64,000 bases of DNA from Paenirhodobacter hankyongi. GTDB taxonomy: Bacteria > Pseudomonadota > Alphaproteobacteria > Rhodobacterales > Rhodobacteraceae. The notes beneath the pieces are model-generated. The model worked only from the letters and a program-made list of their open reading frames with translations, had not been told where the DNA came from and did no database searches. A program made the translations under genes and the position numbers. Below are positions 1-9,598 of the stretch, piece after piece. Every line of letters starts with the position of its first letter. The first letter of the stretch is position 1. The stretch is from positions 186,001 through 250,000 of the forward strand of contig NZ_RCHI01000004.1 in NCBI RefSeq assembly GCF_003664585.1. Direction: 5' to 3'.

Positions 1-786
1 GGCTGGCCTCTGACCGTGCGCCGCGAGAAGGGCAATCACTTCACCCTTGGCGCCGAGGCCGAGGTCGATCTGTCGGAGTTCGACGTGGTCTGGCTGCGCC
101 AGGATCCGCCCTTCGACATGGGCTATATCACCACGACCCATATCCTCGAGCGCATTCACCCCGCGACGCTGGTCGTCAACGACCCGTTCTGGGTGCGCAA
201 CTCGCCCGAGAAGCTTCTGGTGCTGAACTTCCCGGACCTGACGCCGCCGACGCTGATCGCGCGCGACCTGGCCACGATCCGCGACTTCAAGGCGCGCCAT
301 GGCGACGTCATCCTGAAGCCGCTTTACGGCAATGGCGGTGCGGGCGTGTTCCGGCTCGATCCGAACGACCGCAATCTCGCCTCGCTGCACGAGCTGTTCA
401 CCGGCATCAGCCGCGAGCCGCTGATCGTGCAGAAATACGTGCCCGCCGTGGTCAAGGGCGACAAGCGCATCATCCTGGTCGATGGCGAGCCTGTCGGCGC
501 GATCAACCGGGTGCCGGCCGAGGGCGAGACGCGCTCGAACATGCATGTCGGCGGGCGGCCCGAGCGGGTCGGCCTGACCGAGCGCGATCTCGAGATCTGC
601 GCCCGCATCGGCCCGGTGCTGCGCGAGAAGGGTCAGGTCTTCGTCGGCATCGACGTGATCGGCGACTGGCTGACCGAGATCAACGTCACCTCGCCCACCG
701 GCATCCAGGAACTCGAGCGGTTCGAGGGCACGAACATCGCCGAGAAGATCTGGCAGGTGATCGAGGCGAAGCGGGCAACGCGGTGA
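1..786 (+). CDS. gshB: Glutathione synthetase, 3' part (5' end outside window)
   Basis: ATP-dependent ligase that joins gamma-glutamylcysteine and glycine, the second step of cytosolic glutathione synthesis. The frame is open from base 1, so the start lies upstream and about 261 C-terminal residues are visible. Family features seen are [13 protein letters not shown], the ATP-grasp stretch [17 protein letters not shown], and the C-terminal [12 protein letters not shown] that contacts the product in GshB. The stop overlaps the GTG start of the next gene by 3 bases, so the two are probably co-transcribed. The internal GTG at base 16 is not a credible start, because conserved sequence continues upstream of it. 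Confidence 0.95.
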   Translation, partial: GWPLTVRREKGNHFTLGAEAEVDLSEFDVVWLRQDPPFDMGYITTTHILERIHPATLVVNDPFWVRNSPEKLLVLNFPDLTPPTLIARDLATIRDFKARHGDVILKPLYGNGGAGVFRLDPNDRNLASLHELFTGISREPLIVQKYVPAVVKGDKRIILVDGEPVGAINRVPAEGETRSNMHVGGRPERVGLTERDLEICARIGPVLREKGQVFVGIDVIGDWLTEINVTSPTGIQELERFEGTNIAEKIWQVIEAKRATR

Positions 787-1694
787 GCCTGCGGCTGCGG
801 TTGCTCGGTCGCCTCGCGGGGCTGCTGGCAAAGCCGCAGATGGCGCGGGTGATCGACCCGGATCTGGCGCGGGGCGCGATGGAGCGCGGCGCGGTGCTGT
901 TCTTCCGCATGCCGCCCTTCGTCGCCGCGCTGCCCCTGGTGCTGGGCGGGCGTCCGGCGCTCTCGGTGCGCTCCGGTCCCGCCGCCCGCGGGGCGCTTGT
1001 CCTGCATCTGCATGGCGGTGCCCATGTCGCGGGCGGGCCGCGCACGCATCTGGCGATGATGGCGCGATTTGCGCGACTGGCGGGCGTCGAGGTGATCCTG
1101 CCCGATCATCGCCTTGCGCCAGAACACCCGCACCCCGCCGCGCTGACCGATTCGCTTGCGGTCTGGGACGATCTGATCGCACGCGGCCATGCGCCGGGGC
1201 AGATCGTGCTCTCGGGGGACAGTGCGGGCGGCGGGCTGGCACTGTCGCTGCTGGCGCGGCTGTGCGCACGGGGCACGCCGCCGGCCGGGCTGATCGCCTT
1301 TTCGCCCTGGACCGACCTGACCGGTTCGGGGGCCTCGATCCGCGAGAATGCGGCGACCGACCCGATGCTGCCGGCCGAGCGGCTGGACGAGGTGGCGCGG
1401 CTGTACCTTGGCCCCCATGCCGCAAACGACCCCGATGCCTCGCCGCTGTTCGCGGCCTTCCCGGGCTGTCCGCCGGTGTTGCTGCACTGTTCGCAAAGCG
1501 AGATCCTGCGGGACGACAGCCTGCGCATGGCCGAGCGACTGCGCGGCTTCGGTGCCGAGGTCACGGTGCAGAGCTGGCCCGACGCGCTGCACGTGTGGCA
1601 TTTCTTCGACGGCTGGGTGCCCGAGGCGCGCGCGGCGCTGAGCGATGCGGCGCGGGCGGCGCGGCGGATGCTCAGCCTGCCGGACCGGCAGTGA
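783..1694 (+). CDS. Alpha/beta hydrolase, hormone-sensitive-lipase-type esterase
   Basis: A 303-aa alpha/beta hydrolase of the HSL/family IV esterase group, expected to hydrolyse short-chain carboxylic esters in the cytosol; the substrate is unknown. It shows the oxyanion-hole motif [11 protein letters not shown], the nucleophile elbow GDSAGGGLA, and a likely C-terminal catalytic His in [12 protein letters not shown]. The GTG start at 783 overlaps the gshB stop, suggesting translational coupling. The 3' end runs 23 bases into the convergent comM gene. No signal peptide is seen. Confidence 0.85.
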   Translation: MSLRLRLLGRLAGLLAKPQMARVIDPDLARGAMERGAVLFFRMPPFVAALPLVLGGRPALSVRSGPAARGALVLHLHGGAHVAGGPRTHLAMMARFARLAGVEVILPDHRLAPEHPHPAALTDSLAVWDDLIARGHAPGQIVLSGDSAGGGLALSLLARLCARGTPPAGLIAFSPWTDLTGSGASIRENAATDPMLPAERLDEVARLYLGPHAANDPDASPLFAAFPGCPPVLLHCSQSEILRDDSLRMAERLRGFGAEVTVQSWPDALHVWHFFDGWVPEARAALSDAARAARRMLSLPDRQ

Positions 1695-3186
1695 GGCGAT
1701 AGCTGACGGCTTCCGCCAGATGCGGCAGGCGGACCCGGTCTGCCCCGTCGAGGTCGGCGATCGTGCGGGCGGTGCGCAGCACCCGGTGATAGCCGCGGGC
1801 GGTCAGCCCGAAGCGCTCGGCGACGCGGCCGAGAAGCGCGCGGCCCTCGGCGTCGGGGGCGGCGATCTCCTCCAGCAGCGCCCCCTCCGCCTCGGCATTC
1901 ACCCGTACCCCGGGCACCTCGGCAAAGCGGCGCGCCTGCACCGCGCGCGCCGCCGCCACCCGGGCGGCCACCTCGGCCGAGCCCTCGCCCGCGGCGGGCA
2001 GCTCGAGCGCGCGCCAGTCGACCGCCGGCACCTCGATGCGCAGATCGAAACGGTCCATCAGCGGTCCCGAGATCCGGCCGAGGTACTCGGCGCCGCAGCC
2101 CGGCGCGCGGGCGCAGGCGCGGGCCGGGTCGCCCAGATGGCCGCAGCGGCAGGGGTTCGCCGCCGCGACCAGCAGGAAGCGGCAGGGATAGCGGACATGG
2201 GCATTGGCGCGCGCCACCACCACCTCGCCGGTCTCGACCGGCTGGCGCAGGGTCTCGAGGACGGCGCGCGGGAATTCCGGGAATTCGTCCATGAACAGCA
2301 CGCCGTTATGGGCAAGGCTGACCTCGCCCGGCCGGGCGCCGCGGCCACCGCCGATCATCGCCGCCATCGAGGCGGTGTGATGCGGTTCGCGGAACGGCCG
2401 GCTGCGCGAGATGCCGCCGTCGCCAAGCAGCCCCGAAACCGAGTGGATCATCGAGGTCTCGAGCGCCTCGAGCGGCGTCAGATCGGGCAGGATGCCGGGC
2501 AGGCGGGCGGCGAGCATCGACTTGCCGGCGCCGGGCGGGCCGACCATCATCAGGTGGTGCCGCCCCGCCGCGGCGATCTCGAGCGCGCGTTTCGCCCGTT
2601 CCTGCCCCTTCACGTCGCGCAGATCGCGCGCCGCGGCGGGGGCGGTGACCTCGCCCGGGCGGGCCGGGGGCAGCGGTGCCTGCGTCGTCAGGTGGCGGAT
2701 CGCGTCGTTCAGCGTGGCCGCCGCAAAGACCGGGGTCGCGGCGACCCAGGCGGCTTCGGCGCCACAGGCGGCGGGGCAGAGAAGCGCGCGGTCCTCCTCG
2801 GCCGCGGCCATCGCCGCGGGCAGCGCCCCGGTCACCGCCACCACCCGGCCGTCGAGCGACAGCTCGCCCAGCGAGACCAGCCCCTCGACCTCCTCGGGCG
2901 GCACGATGCCGATCGCAGCGAGCAGGCCAAGCGCGATCGGCAGGTCGAAATGCGAGCCCTCCTTCGGCAGGTCGGCGGGCGACAGGTTCACCGTGATCCG
3001 CCGCATCGGCAGCGCGATCGACAGCGCCGCCAGCGCTGCGCGCACCCGCTCGCGCGCCTCGCTCACCGCCTTGTCGGGCAGGCCGACGATCGAGAAGGCG
3101 GGCATGCCGGCGGCGAGCGCGCATTGCACCTCGACGAGTCGCGCCTCGACCCCCTCGAACGCCACCGTGTAGGTCGTCGCGACCAT
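1672..3186 (-). CDS. comM: YifB/ComM-family Mg-chelatase-like AAA+ ATPase
   Basis: A 504-aa protein of the YifB/ComM family. ComM is a hexameric helicase that promotes branch migration during natural transformation in bacteria where it has been studied; the role here is inferred from family only. An N-terminal ChlI-like domain (about 20-125) precedes the AAA+ core with Walker A GPPGAGKS (216-223) and Walker B LFMDE (297-301). A cysteine cluster follows (NPCRCG, then RACARAPGC), as in Mg-chelatase relatives. It is convergent with the upstream esterase, overlapping it by 23 bases, and divergent from rpoH across 237 bases. Confidence 0.92.
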   Translation of the reverse strand: MVATTYTVAFEGVEARLVEVQCALAAGMPAFSIVGLPDKAVSEARERVRAALAALSIALPMRRITVNLSPADLPKEGSHFDLPIALGLLAAIGIVPPEEVEGLVSLGELSLDGRVVAVTGALPAAMAAAEEDRALLCPAACGAEAAWVAATPVFAAATLNDAIRHLTTQAPLPPARPGEVTAPAAARDLRDVKGQERAKRALEIAAAGRHHLMMVGPPGAGKSMLAARLPGILPDLTPLEALETSMIHSVSGLLGDGGISRSRPFREPHHTASMAAMIGGGRGARPGEVSLAHNGVLFMDEFPEFPRAVLETLRQPVETGEVVVARANAHVRYPCRFLLVAAANPCRCGHLGDPARACARAPGCGAEYLGRISGPLMDRFDLRIEVPAVDWRALELPAAGEGSAEVAARVAAARAVQARRFAEVPGVRVNAEAEGALLEEIAAPDAEGRALLGRVAERFGLTARGYHRVLRTARTIADLDGADRVRLPHLAEAVSYRLTAGPAG

Positions 3187-3423
3187 CGCCCCCTCCGCCA
3201 GATCGCTCCAGCCTCGCGCAGCATAGTTGCTGAAACGTTAACGATAACATCCCAATATTTCCTGGCCCTTCGTTGCGTCGAAAACCGCGCCCGGAAATCC
3301 TGCATGAAAGACTAAACTTTTTTGTGAGGAACCTTTCGCCGGGCGAGACATTGAGCCGGGGATGGGTCATAGTGTCGGGGCAGAGCACGCCGACAGTTGG
3401 GTGGGAGACCCGGGAGACTGGCC

Positions 3424-4302
3424 ATGGCACTCGATGGAATGAACGACGAAACGCTGCCGCGGCAGGCCATGCGCGCGGAGTATCTCGACGCGGAGACCGA
3501 AGCGGAACTTGCCCGCGCCTGGCGTGACCGGCGCGACGAGCAGGCGCTGCATCGCCTTGTCACCGCCTACATGCGGCTTGCGATCTCGATGGCGTCGAAG
3601 TTCCGGCGCTATGGCGCGCCGATGAACGACCTGATCCAGGAAGCCTCGCTCGGGCTGATGAAGGCGGCCGACAAGTTCGACCCCGAACGCGGCGTGCGTT
3701 TCTCGACCTATGCGGTGTGGTGGATCAAGGCCTCGATCCAGGAATTCGTCATGCGCAACTGGTCGATGGTGCGCACCGGCTCGACCAGCTCGCAGAAGTC
3801 GCTGTTCTTCAACATGAAGCGCGTGCAGGCGCAGATCGAGCGCGAGGCCGATGCCGAGGGCGTCAGCCTCGACGGCGCACAGCTGCGCGAGCGGGTGGCG
3901 GCGGTGATCGGCGTGCCGCTCTCCGATGTCGAGATGATGGAGGGCCGGCTTTCGGGCTCGGACTTCTCGCTCAATGCGATGCAGTCGGGCGACGAGGACG
4001 GCCGCGAATGGGTCGACACGCTCGAGGACGACGGCGCAAGCCCGGAAGAGGCGGTGACCGAAAGCCATGACGGCGCGCTGATGCGCGGCTGGCTCGACGA
4101 GGCGATGGGGCGGCTGACGCCGCGCGAACGCTACATCGTCACCGAGCGGCGGCTGATCGACGAACCGCGCACGCTTGAAAGCCTGGGCGCCGAGCTCGGC
4201 CTCTCGAAGGAGAGAATCCGCCAGCTCGAGGCGCAGGCCTTCGGCAAGATGCGGAAAAGCCTTGAAGGTCACGGGCCGGAGGTTGCAAGTTTCTTCGCAT
4301 GA
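3424..4302 (+). CDS. rpoH: RNA polymerase sigma-32-type factor (RpoHII-like)
   Basis: A 292-aa sigma-70-family factor of the heat-shock/oxidative-stress RpoH group that directs core polymerase to stress promoters. Region 2 has DLIQE (69-73) and the -10 recognition segment STYAVWWIKASIQ. The RpoH box is the variant SSQKSLFFNMKR (122-133) instead of the classic QRKLFFNLR. Region 4 ends in an ESLGAELGLSKERIRQLE helix-turn-helix. The start was set at ATG 3424 because GGGAG at 3412-3416 is a well-placed ribosome site; an in-frame TTG at 3397 lies before that site. The MALDG start and the chaN/coaBC neighbours resemble the second RpoH of Rhodobacter. The subtype is inferred. Confidence 0.92.
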   Translation: MALDGMNDETLPRQAMRAEYLDAETEAELARAWRDRRDEQALHRLVTAYMRLAISMASKFRRYGAPMNDLIQEASLGLMKAADKFDPERGVRFSTYAVWWIKASIQEFVMRNWSMVRTGSTSSQKSLFFNMKRVQAQIEREADAEGVSLDGAQLRERVAAVIGVPLSDVEMMEGRLSGSDFSLNAMQSGDEDGREWVDTLEDDGASPEEAVTESHDGALMRGWLDEAMGRLTPRERYIVTERRLIDEPRTLESLGAELGLSKERIRQLEAQAFGKMRKSLEGHGPEVASFFA

Positions 4303-5105
4303 AGACACTTGCCCTTTGCCTCGCCCTCCTGGCCGCGCCTGCCGCGGCCGAAGAGATTTCCGCCGACGCACTCGTTGCCCGCATCACGACCGATCCGCCG
4401 CAGGTCGCGGTGCTGGGCGAGGTGCATGACAATGCGCTTCACCACCGCACTCAGGCGGCGGCCGTGGCCGCGCTGAAACCCGCCGCGCTGGTGTTCGAGA
4501 TGCTGAGCCCCGAACAGGCGGCGAAGGTCACGCCCGAGCTGCGCGCCGATCCGGTCGCGCTTGGCAAGGCGCTTGGCTGGGACGCTGCCGGCTGGCCCGA
4601 TTTCGCGATCTACGCGCCGATCTTCGCGGCGGCCCCCGCGGCGAAGATCTATGGCGCGGCGCTGCCGCGTGACGAGGTGCGCCGCGCGATGACCGAGCCG
4701 CTGGCACAGGTCTTCCCGCAGGCGGCGCGCTTCGGCCTCGATCAGCCCTATCCGGCGGCGCTGCAGGCCGACCTGGAAGCCGAGACGCAGGCCGATCACT
4801 GCAATGCCCTGCCGGTCGAGATCCTGCCCGGCATGGTCGCGGCGCAGCGGCTGCGCGACGGCGCGTTCGCCGAGACGACGCTGCGCGCGCTGGCCGAGAC
4901 CGGCGGGCCGGTCGCGCTGATCACCGGTTCGGGCCATGCCCGCACCGACCGCGCCGTGCCCGCACTGATCCGCATGGCCGCGCCCGAGGTGACGCTTCTC
5001 GCGCTTGGCCAGATCGAGGCGCCGGCCGAGGGAGCGCAGCCCTTCGATGTCTGGATCGTCACCCCGCCCGCCGACCGCGAAGACCCGTGCAAGGCCTTCC
5101 AATAG
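4299..5105 (+). CDS. Exported ChaN-like (PF04187/COG3016) protein
   Basis: A 268-aa protein with an N-terminal signal peptide (hydrophobic about 4-16, cleavage near AAAEE). The rest is a ChaN-like domain: LGEVHDNALHH near the start, LVFEMLSPEQ in the middle and ITGSGHARTDRAVP near the end. ChaN of Campylobacter binds haem; the biochemical role here is unproven. Its ATG overlaps the rpoH stop in an ATGA junction, so it is very probably made with the sigma factor. I see no clear lipobox cysteine, so it is likely periplasmic and not a lipoprotein. Confidence 0.8.
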   Translation: MKTLALCLALLAAPAAAEEISADALVARITTDPPQVAVLGEVHDNALHHRTQAAAVAALKPAALVFEMLSPEQAAKVTPELRADPVALGKALGWDAAGWPDFAIYAPIFAAAPAAKIYGAALPRDEVRRAMTEPLAQVFPQAARFGLDQPYPAALQADLEAETQADHCNALPVEILPGMVAAQRLRDGAFAETTLRALAETGGPVALITGSGHARTDRAVPALIRMAAPEVTLLALGQIEAPAEGAQPFDVWIVTPPADREDPCKAFQ

Positions 5106-5156
5106 TTGCGCCCCCGCGACGGCGCGCCTAAAGCTGTGCGAAAGGCGGAGGGGACG

Positions 5157-6359
5157 ATGCTCGCAGGCAAGCGGATACTTCTGATCATCGGCGGCGGCAT
5201 CGCGGCCTTCAAGGTGCCCGAACTGATCCGGCTGTTGCGCGGGCAGGGGGCGGCGGTGACGCCGGTGCTGACCGCGGCCGGGGCGCAGTTCGTCACCCCG
5301 CTCACCGTCTCGACGCTGGCGGGCGAGGCGGCGCATACCGACCTCTTCGATCTGACGCACGAGGCCGAGATCGGCCATATCCAGCTCAGCCGTGCGGCCG
5401 ATCTGGTCGTGGTGGTGCCGGCGACGGCCGATCTGATGGCGAAGATGGCGGCGGGGCTGGCGAATGACCTGGCCTCGACCCTGCTTCTGGCCACCGACAA
5501 GCGGGTGCTGATCGCGCCGGCGATGAACGTGCGGATGTGGAACCACCCCGCGACGCAGCGCAACATCGCGACGCTGCGGGCCGATGGCGTGCTTTTCGCC
5601 GGCCCGACCGAGGGCGACATGGCCTGCGGCGAATTCGGTCCGGGCCGGATGGTCGAGCCCGCCATGATCGTCGCGGCGATCGGCCAGGCGCTGGCCACCG
5701 GGCCGCTTTCGGGGCGGCATATCCTTGTGACCTCGGGCCCGACGCATGAGCCGATCGATCCGGTGCGCTACATTGCCAACCGCTCCTCGGGGGCGCAGGG
5801 AACGGCGCTCGCCGCGGCGCTGCGCGACCTTGGCGCGCGGGTGACCTTCGTCACCGGGCCCGCCACCGTGCCGCCGCCTTCGGGCGTCGAGGTGGTGCGG
5901 GTCGAGACCGCGCGCGAGATGCTGGCCGCCGTCGAGACCGCGCTGCCGGCCGAGGCCGCGGTCTTTGCCGCCGCCGTCGCCGACTGGCGGGTGGCGAACG
6001 AAAGCGGGCAGAAGATGAAGAAGGACGGCACCGGCCGCGCCCCCGCGCTCGAGTTCTCCGAGAACCCCGACATCCTCGCCACGATCTCGCGCCGCGCCGA
6101 GGGGCGGCCGCGCCTTGTCGTGGGCTTTGCCGCCGAGACCCATGACGTGCTGCGCCACGCCACCGAGAAACGCGCCCGCAAGGGCTGTGACTGGATCGTG
6201 GCGAATGACGTCAGCCCCGCCACCGGCATCATGGGCGGCAGCGAGAACGCGGTGACGATCATCGACGCCGCGGGCGCCGAAAGCTGGGAGCGGATGGGCA
6301 AGGACGCCGTCGCCCGGCGTCTGGCCGCCCGCATTGCCGCCGCGCTGAACGCCGGCTGA
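5157..6359 (+). CDS. coaBC: Phosphopantothenoylcysteine synthetase/decarboxylase
   Basis: A bifunctional 400-aa enzyme (Dfp) for two consecutive steps of coenzyme A synthesis. The N-terminal flavin-dependent CoaC half has GGGIAAFKV, the His-containing [17 protein letters not shown] and the substrate-clamp segment [10 protein letters not shown]. The C-terminal CoaB half has [19 protein letters not shown] and [11 protein letters not shown] 5157 is chosen because GGAGGGG lies just upstream; an in-frame TTG at 5106 would add an unlikely leader. It sits in the rpoH-chaN-coaBC-dut-moeB string, with 19 bases before dut. Confidence 0.96.
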   Translation: MLAGKRILLIIGGGIAAFKVPELIRLLRGQGAAVTPVLTAAGAQFVTPLTVSTLAGEAAHTDLFDLTHEAEIGHIQLSRAADLVVVVPATADLMAKMAAGLANDLASTLLLATDKRVLIAPAMNVRMWNHPATQRNIATLRADGVLFAGPTEGDMACGEFGPGRMVEPAMIVAAIGQALATGPLSGRHILVTSGPTHEPIDPVRYIANRSSGAQGTALAAALRDLGARVTFVTGPATVPPPSGVEVVRVETAREMLAAVETALPAEAAVFAAAVADWRVANESGQKMKKDGTGRAPALEFSENPDILATISRRAEGRPRLVVGFAAETHDVLRHATEKRARKGCDWIVANDVSPATGIMGGSENAVTIIDAAGAESWERMGKDAVARRLAARIAAALNAG

Positions 6360-6378
6360 GACAGGGAAGGAACGACAG

Positions 6379-6846
6379 GTGACGCCGATCATCAAGGTGA
6401 TGCGCGAGGACTGGGCCGATCCCGAGATCGCCCTGCCGCGTTACGAGACCCCGGGCTCGGCGGGGGCCGACATCCGCGCCAACCTGCAGCCTGACGACCG
6501 CACGCACGGCTTCACCCTTTATCCGCTGCAGCGCGCCGTGGTGCCCACCGGGCTGCTGGTCGAGATCCCCGAGGGGTTCGAGATGCAGATCCGTCCGCGC
6601 TCGGGCCTCGCGCTCAAGCATGGGATCAGCCTGCCGAACACGCCCGGCACCATCGACAGCGACTATCGCGGCCCGCTTGGCGTGCTGCTGATCAACCTCG
6701 GCCGCGAGCCCTACACCATCCACCATGGCGAGCGCATCGCCCAGGCGGTGATCGCCCCGGTGCTGCAGGCGCGCTATGAATTCGCCGAGGCGCTGAGCGA
6801 GACCGATCGCGGCGCGGGTGGCTTCGGCTCGACCGGCAGGCATTGA
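6379..6846 (+). CDS. dut: dUTP diphosphatase
   Basis: A 155-aa homotrimeric dUTPase that hydrolyses dUTP to dUMP and pyrophosphate, keeping uracil out of DNA and feeding dTMP synthesis. All five family motifs are visible: GSAGADIRA (1), RPRSGLA (2), [19 protein letters not shown] (3), [13 protein letters not shown] (4) and the C-terminal [12 protein letters not shown] (5). It starts with GTG at 6379 after GGGAAGGAACGACAG. The stop shares bases with the ATG of the next gene. Confidence 0.96.
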   Translation: MTPIIKVMREDWADPEIALPRYETPGSAGADIRANLQPDDRTHGFTLYPLQRAVVPTGLLVEIPEGFEMQIRPRSGLALKHGISLPNTPGTIDSDYRGPLGVLLINLGREPYTIHHGERIAQAVIAPVLQARYEFAEALSETDRGAGGFGSTGRH

Positions 6847-7940
6847 TGACCGGCCTCGTGCTGCTGGCGGGCGTGATCGCGCTCGGCCTCGTGCTGCGGG
6901 TGCCGGGGCGGCTGATCCTCGCCGTGCTGGCGGCGCTCTGGGCGGCCTTCGTGCTGGCCCATCTGATCTTCGCCGAGGGGCATCCGCTGCGCGGTGCGGT
7001 CGGCGGCTCGCTTTCGGGCTGGCTGGGCCTTGGTGCTGCGGCCGCGGTGGTGCTGACCTATCGCGCCGGGCTGCGCTGGCTGCGCGCCCATGCGCAGCCG
7101 CTGCCGGAACCCGCGCCGCCGCTGCAGCAGGCCGCCGCACCGAAGCCCGGCGCGCTGAGCCCCGAAGAGCTTGAACGCTATGCCCGCCACATCTTCCTGC
7201 GCGAAGTGGGCGGCACCGGTCAGCGCCGGCTGAAGGCGGCGAAGGTGCTGGTGGTGGGGGCGGGCGGGCTTGGCTCGCCGGTGCTGCTGTATCTGGCCGC
7301 GGCGGGGGTGGGCACGATCGGCGTGGTCGATGACGACACCGTCTCGCTCTCGAACCTGCAGCGCCAGGTGATCCACCGCACGGCCGACATCGGCCGGCCC
7401 AAGGTCGCCTCGGCGCGCGACGCGATGCTGGCGCTGAACCCCGACATCGAGGTGCGCACCCACCCCCTGCGCCTGACCGAGGCCGAGGCCGGGGCGCTGA
7501 TCGCGGACTATGACCTGATCCTCGACGGCTCCGACAATTTCGAGACCCGCCATCTCGTCAATCGCGCCTGCGTCGCCGCCGGCAAGCCGCTTTTGTCGGG
7601 CGCGATCGCGCAATGGGAGGGGCAGCTGAGCCTCTTCGACCCGGCCCGCGGCGCGCCCTGCCTTGCCTGCGTCTTTCCGGTGATTCCGGCCGCGGGGCTC
7701 GCGCCCAGCTGTGCCGAGGCGGGGGTGGTCGGCGCGCTGCCGGGCGTGATCGGCACGATGATGGCGAGCGAGGCCATCAAGGAAATCACCGGCGCCGGGC
7801 AAGGCCTGCGCGGGCGGCTGCTTATCCACGATGCGCTCTGGGGGGAAAGCCGGCAGATCGTGGTGAAACGGCGCAACGACTGCCCGGTTTGCGGGGCGCG
7901 GCATGGTGCCCCGCTGGACACCCCGGCGTCCGGCGCATAG
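6846..7940 (+). CDS. HesA/MoeB/ThiF-family adenylyltransferase with N-terminal membrane segments
   Basis: A 364-aa E1-like enzyme. The first ~75 residues hold two or three hydrophobic helices (about 2-18, 22-42, 52-70), so the catalytic part is probably attached to the inner membrane. The soluble domain (from about 95) has the nucleotide motif GAGGLGSPVLLYL, SNLQRQVIH, and two CxxC zinc pairs (CLAC, CPVC). MoeB adenylates the C-terminus of MoaD and ThiF that of ThiS; sequence alone does not decide between them. ATG 6846 overlaps the dut stop. A TTG one codon earlier is less likely. Confidence 0.88.
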   Translation: MTGLVLLAGVIALGLVLRVPGRLILAVLAALWAAFVLAHLIFAEGHPLRGAVGGSLSGWLGLGAAAAVVLTYRAGLRWLRAHAQPLPEPAPPLQQAAAPKPGALSPEELERYARHIFLREVGGTGQRRLKAAKVLVVGAGGLGSPVLLYLAAAGVGTIGVVDDDTVSLSNLQRQVIHRTADIGRPKVASARDAMLALNPDIEVRTHPLRLTEAEAGALIADYDLILDGSDNFETRHLVNRACVAAGKPLLSGAIAQWEGQLSLFDPARGAPCLACVFPVIPAAGLAPSCAEAGVVGALPGVIGTMMASEAIKEITGAGQGLRGRLLIHDALWGESRQIVVKRRNDCPVCGARHGAPLDTPASGA

Positions 7941-7977
7941 CTTTGGCCGCAGTTTTGTCCTGCGGAGTTTCCTCGCA

Positions 7978-8754
7978 ATGAAAGTCGCTTTTCTCCTCGC
8001 CACCCTTCTGGCCGCAGTTCCGGCCTTTGCCGAACTGCCCGACCTTGGCGGCAGGTCCGTCACCGTGGTCACGGAGAACACCTATCCGCCGCTGCAATTC
8101 CTCGACAAGGAAGGCGTCGCTGTCGGCTGGGAATATGACGCGATGAACGAGATCGCGCGGCGGCTGAACATGCAGGTCGACTATCAACATTCGAGCTGGG
8201 ACGCGATGATCCCGGCAATCTCCTCGGGTCAGTTCGACATCGGCATGGATGGCATCACCATCCGCGACGACCGCAAGGAATCGGTGGATTTCTCGACCCC
8301 CTACATGCGGTCCGAGATGATCATGCTGGTGCGCGGCGACGAGACCCGCTTCACCGACGCGAAGAGCTTTGCCGCCGATCCGAAGCTGCTGATGGCGGCG
8401 CAGCCCGGCACCACCCCCTTCTACGTCGGCGTCTACGAGGTGCTCGACGGCAACGAGGCGAACCCGCGCATCAAGATGTTCGAGACCTTCGGCGCCGGGC
8501 TCGAGGCGCTGAAGGCGGGCGATGTGGACCTCGTGCTGACCGACAGCGCCGCGGGCGAGGCCTATGCCGCCGCCTCGAACGGCACGCTGAAGATCGTCGG
8601 CGGCCGGCTCGGCTCCGAGGATTTCGGCTTCATCTTTCCGAAGGGATCCGAGCTGATCGCCCCGGTCGATGCCGCGATCACGGAAATGAAGTCCGACGGC
8701 ACCTTCGCGAGGCTGACAAAGAAGTGGTTCGTTGACACCAAGCTCGGGGAATGA
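7978..8754 (+). CDS. ABC transporter substrate-binding protein, amino-acid type
   Basis: A 258-aa periplasmic binding protein of the polar amino-acid family (SBP_bac_3). It begins with a signal peptide (MKVAFLLATLLAAVPAFAEL). The mature part shows TENTYPPLQF, the GWEYDAMNEIARRL segment, and SGQFDIGMDGITIRDDRKE, all typical of the family. The ligand cannot be read from sequence. The start at 7978 puts the signal peptide at the N-terminus; the longer open frame from 7903 would bury it. The stop overlaps the permease ATG in an ATGA junction. Confidence 0.9.
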   Translation: MKVAFLLATLLAAVPAFAELPDLGGRSVTVVTENTYPPLQFLDKEGVAVGWEYDAMNEIARRLNMQVDYQHSSWDAMIPAISSGQFDIGMDGITIRDDRKESVDFSTPYMRSEMIMLVRGDETRFTDAKSFAADPKLLMAAQPGTTPFYVGVYEVLDGNEANPRIKMFETFGAGLEALKAGDVDLVLTDSAAGEAYAAASNGTLKIVGGRLGSEDFGFIFPKGSELIAPVDAAITEMKSDGTFARLTKKWFVDTKLGE

Positions 8755-9533
8755 GGCGCGACGAAGGCCGTGACTTTCCCTGGTGGCTCGTGGCGCTCGT
8801 CGCCGCGGGCCTTGTCGTGGCGGTGACGGTGGCGCGCGACCCGGTCTATGCGCGCATCCTTGTCACGCTGTCGCGCGGCATCGGCCTCACCCTCGCGGTG
8901 ACGGTCACGGCCTTCCTGGGCGCGATGGTGCTTGGCCTCGCGCTCGCCGTCGCCTCGCTCTCGCGTCACCTCTGGCTGCGGCAACTGGCGCGGCTTTATG
9001 TCGAGGTGATGCGCGGCGTGCCGATCATCGTGCTGCTCCTCTACGTCGCCTTCGCGCTGGTGCCGCTGGGCGTCGCCGGCTGGAACGCGCTTGGCCTGCC
9101 CGAGGTGCAGACCCGCGCCGTGCCGCTGATCGCGCGGGCGGTCCTTGCCCTGATCCTTGCCTATGCCGCCTTTCTGGCCGAGATCTTCCGCGCCGGCATC
9201 CTCTCGGTCGCCGAGGGCCAGATCGAGGCCGCCTCGGCGCTCGGCCTCGGCCCCTGGCTGCGCTTTCGCCTGATCGTCTGGCCGCAGGCGCTGCGCACCA
9301 TCCTGCCGCCGCTCGGGAATGATTTCATCGCCATGGTCAAGGACAGCTCGCTCGTCTCGGTGCTGGGCGTGGCCGACATCACCCAGCTCGGCAAGGTCGC
9401 GGCCTCGGGAAATTTTCGCTACCTCGAGACCTACAACATGGTGGCGCTGCTCTACCTCGCGATGACGGTCACCCTGTCTTTGGCCCTGCGCCGGCTCGAG
9501 ACCCGGCTGCGCGGGCGCGGCACGACGCGCTGA
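8751..9533 (+). CDS. ABC transporter permease, amino-acid type
   Basis: A 260-aa inner-membrane permease of the His/Glu/Gln (HisM/GlnP) family with about five or six membrane helices. The EAA-type loop that contacts the ATPase is EAASALGLGPWLRFRLIVWPQA, around 160-180. It works with the binding protein just upstream, whose stop codon it overlaps. No ATPase gene follows; the next gene is a peptidase. The ATP-binding subunit must therefore be encoded elsewhere or shared with another transporter. Confidence 0.9.
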   Translation: MRRDEGRDFPWWLVALVAAGLVVAVTVARDPVYARILVTLSRGIGLTLAVTVTAFLGAMVLGLALAVASLSRHLWLRQLARLYVEVMRGVPIIVLLLYVAFALVPLGVAGWNALGLPEVQTRAVPLIARAVLALILAYAAFLAEIFRAGILSVAEGQIEAASALGLGPWLRFRLIVWPQALRTILPPLGNDFIAMVKDSSLVSVLGVADITQLGKVAASGNFRYLETYNMVALLYLAMTVTLSLALRRLETRLRGRGTTR

Positions 9534-9598
9534 AAGGCGCCTCCGGCCCTTTCCCTTCGTGCTCCGCGCGCCTAGCTTGAGCGCAAAGGAGACATGCG

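Noticed and set aside
1645-3315. 556-codon frame on the + strand across comM
   Set aside because: It is antisense to a well-conserved ATPase, has an extreme Arg/Gly/Ala composition and no domain; long antisense frames are expected at this GC content.
3301-3423. Possible RpoE- or EcfG-type promoter before rpoH (GGAAC at 3328)
   Set aside because: No matching -10 at the expected distance and no TGATC-type -35; I could not fix a promoter.
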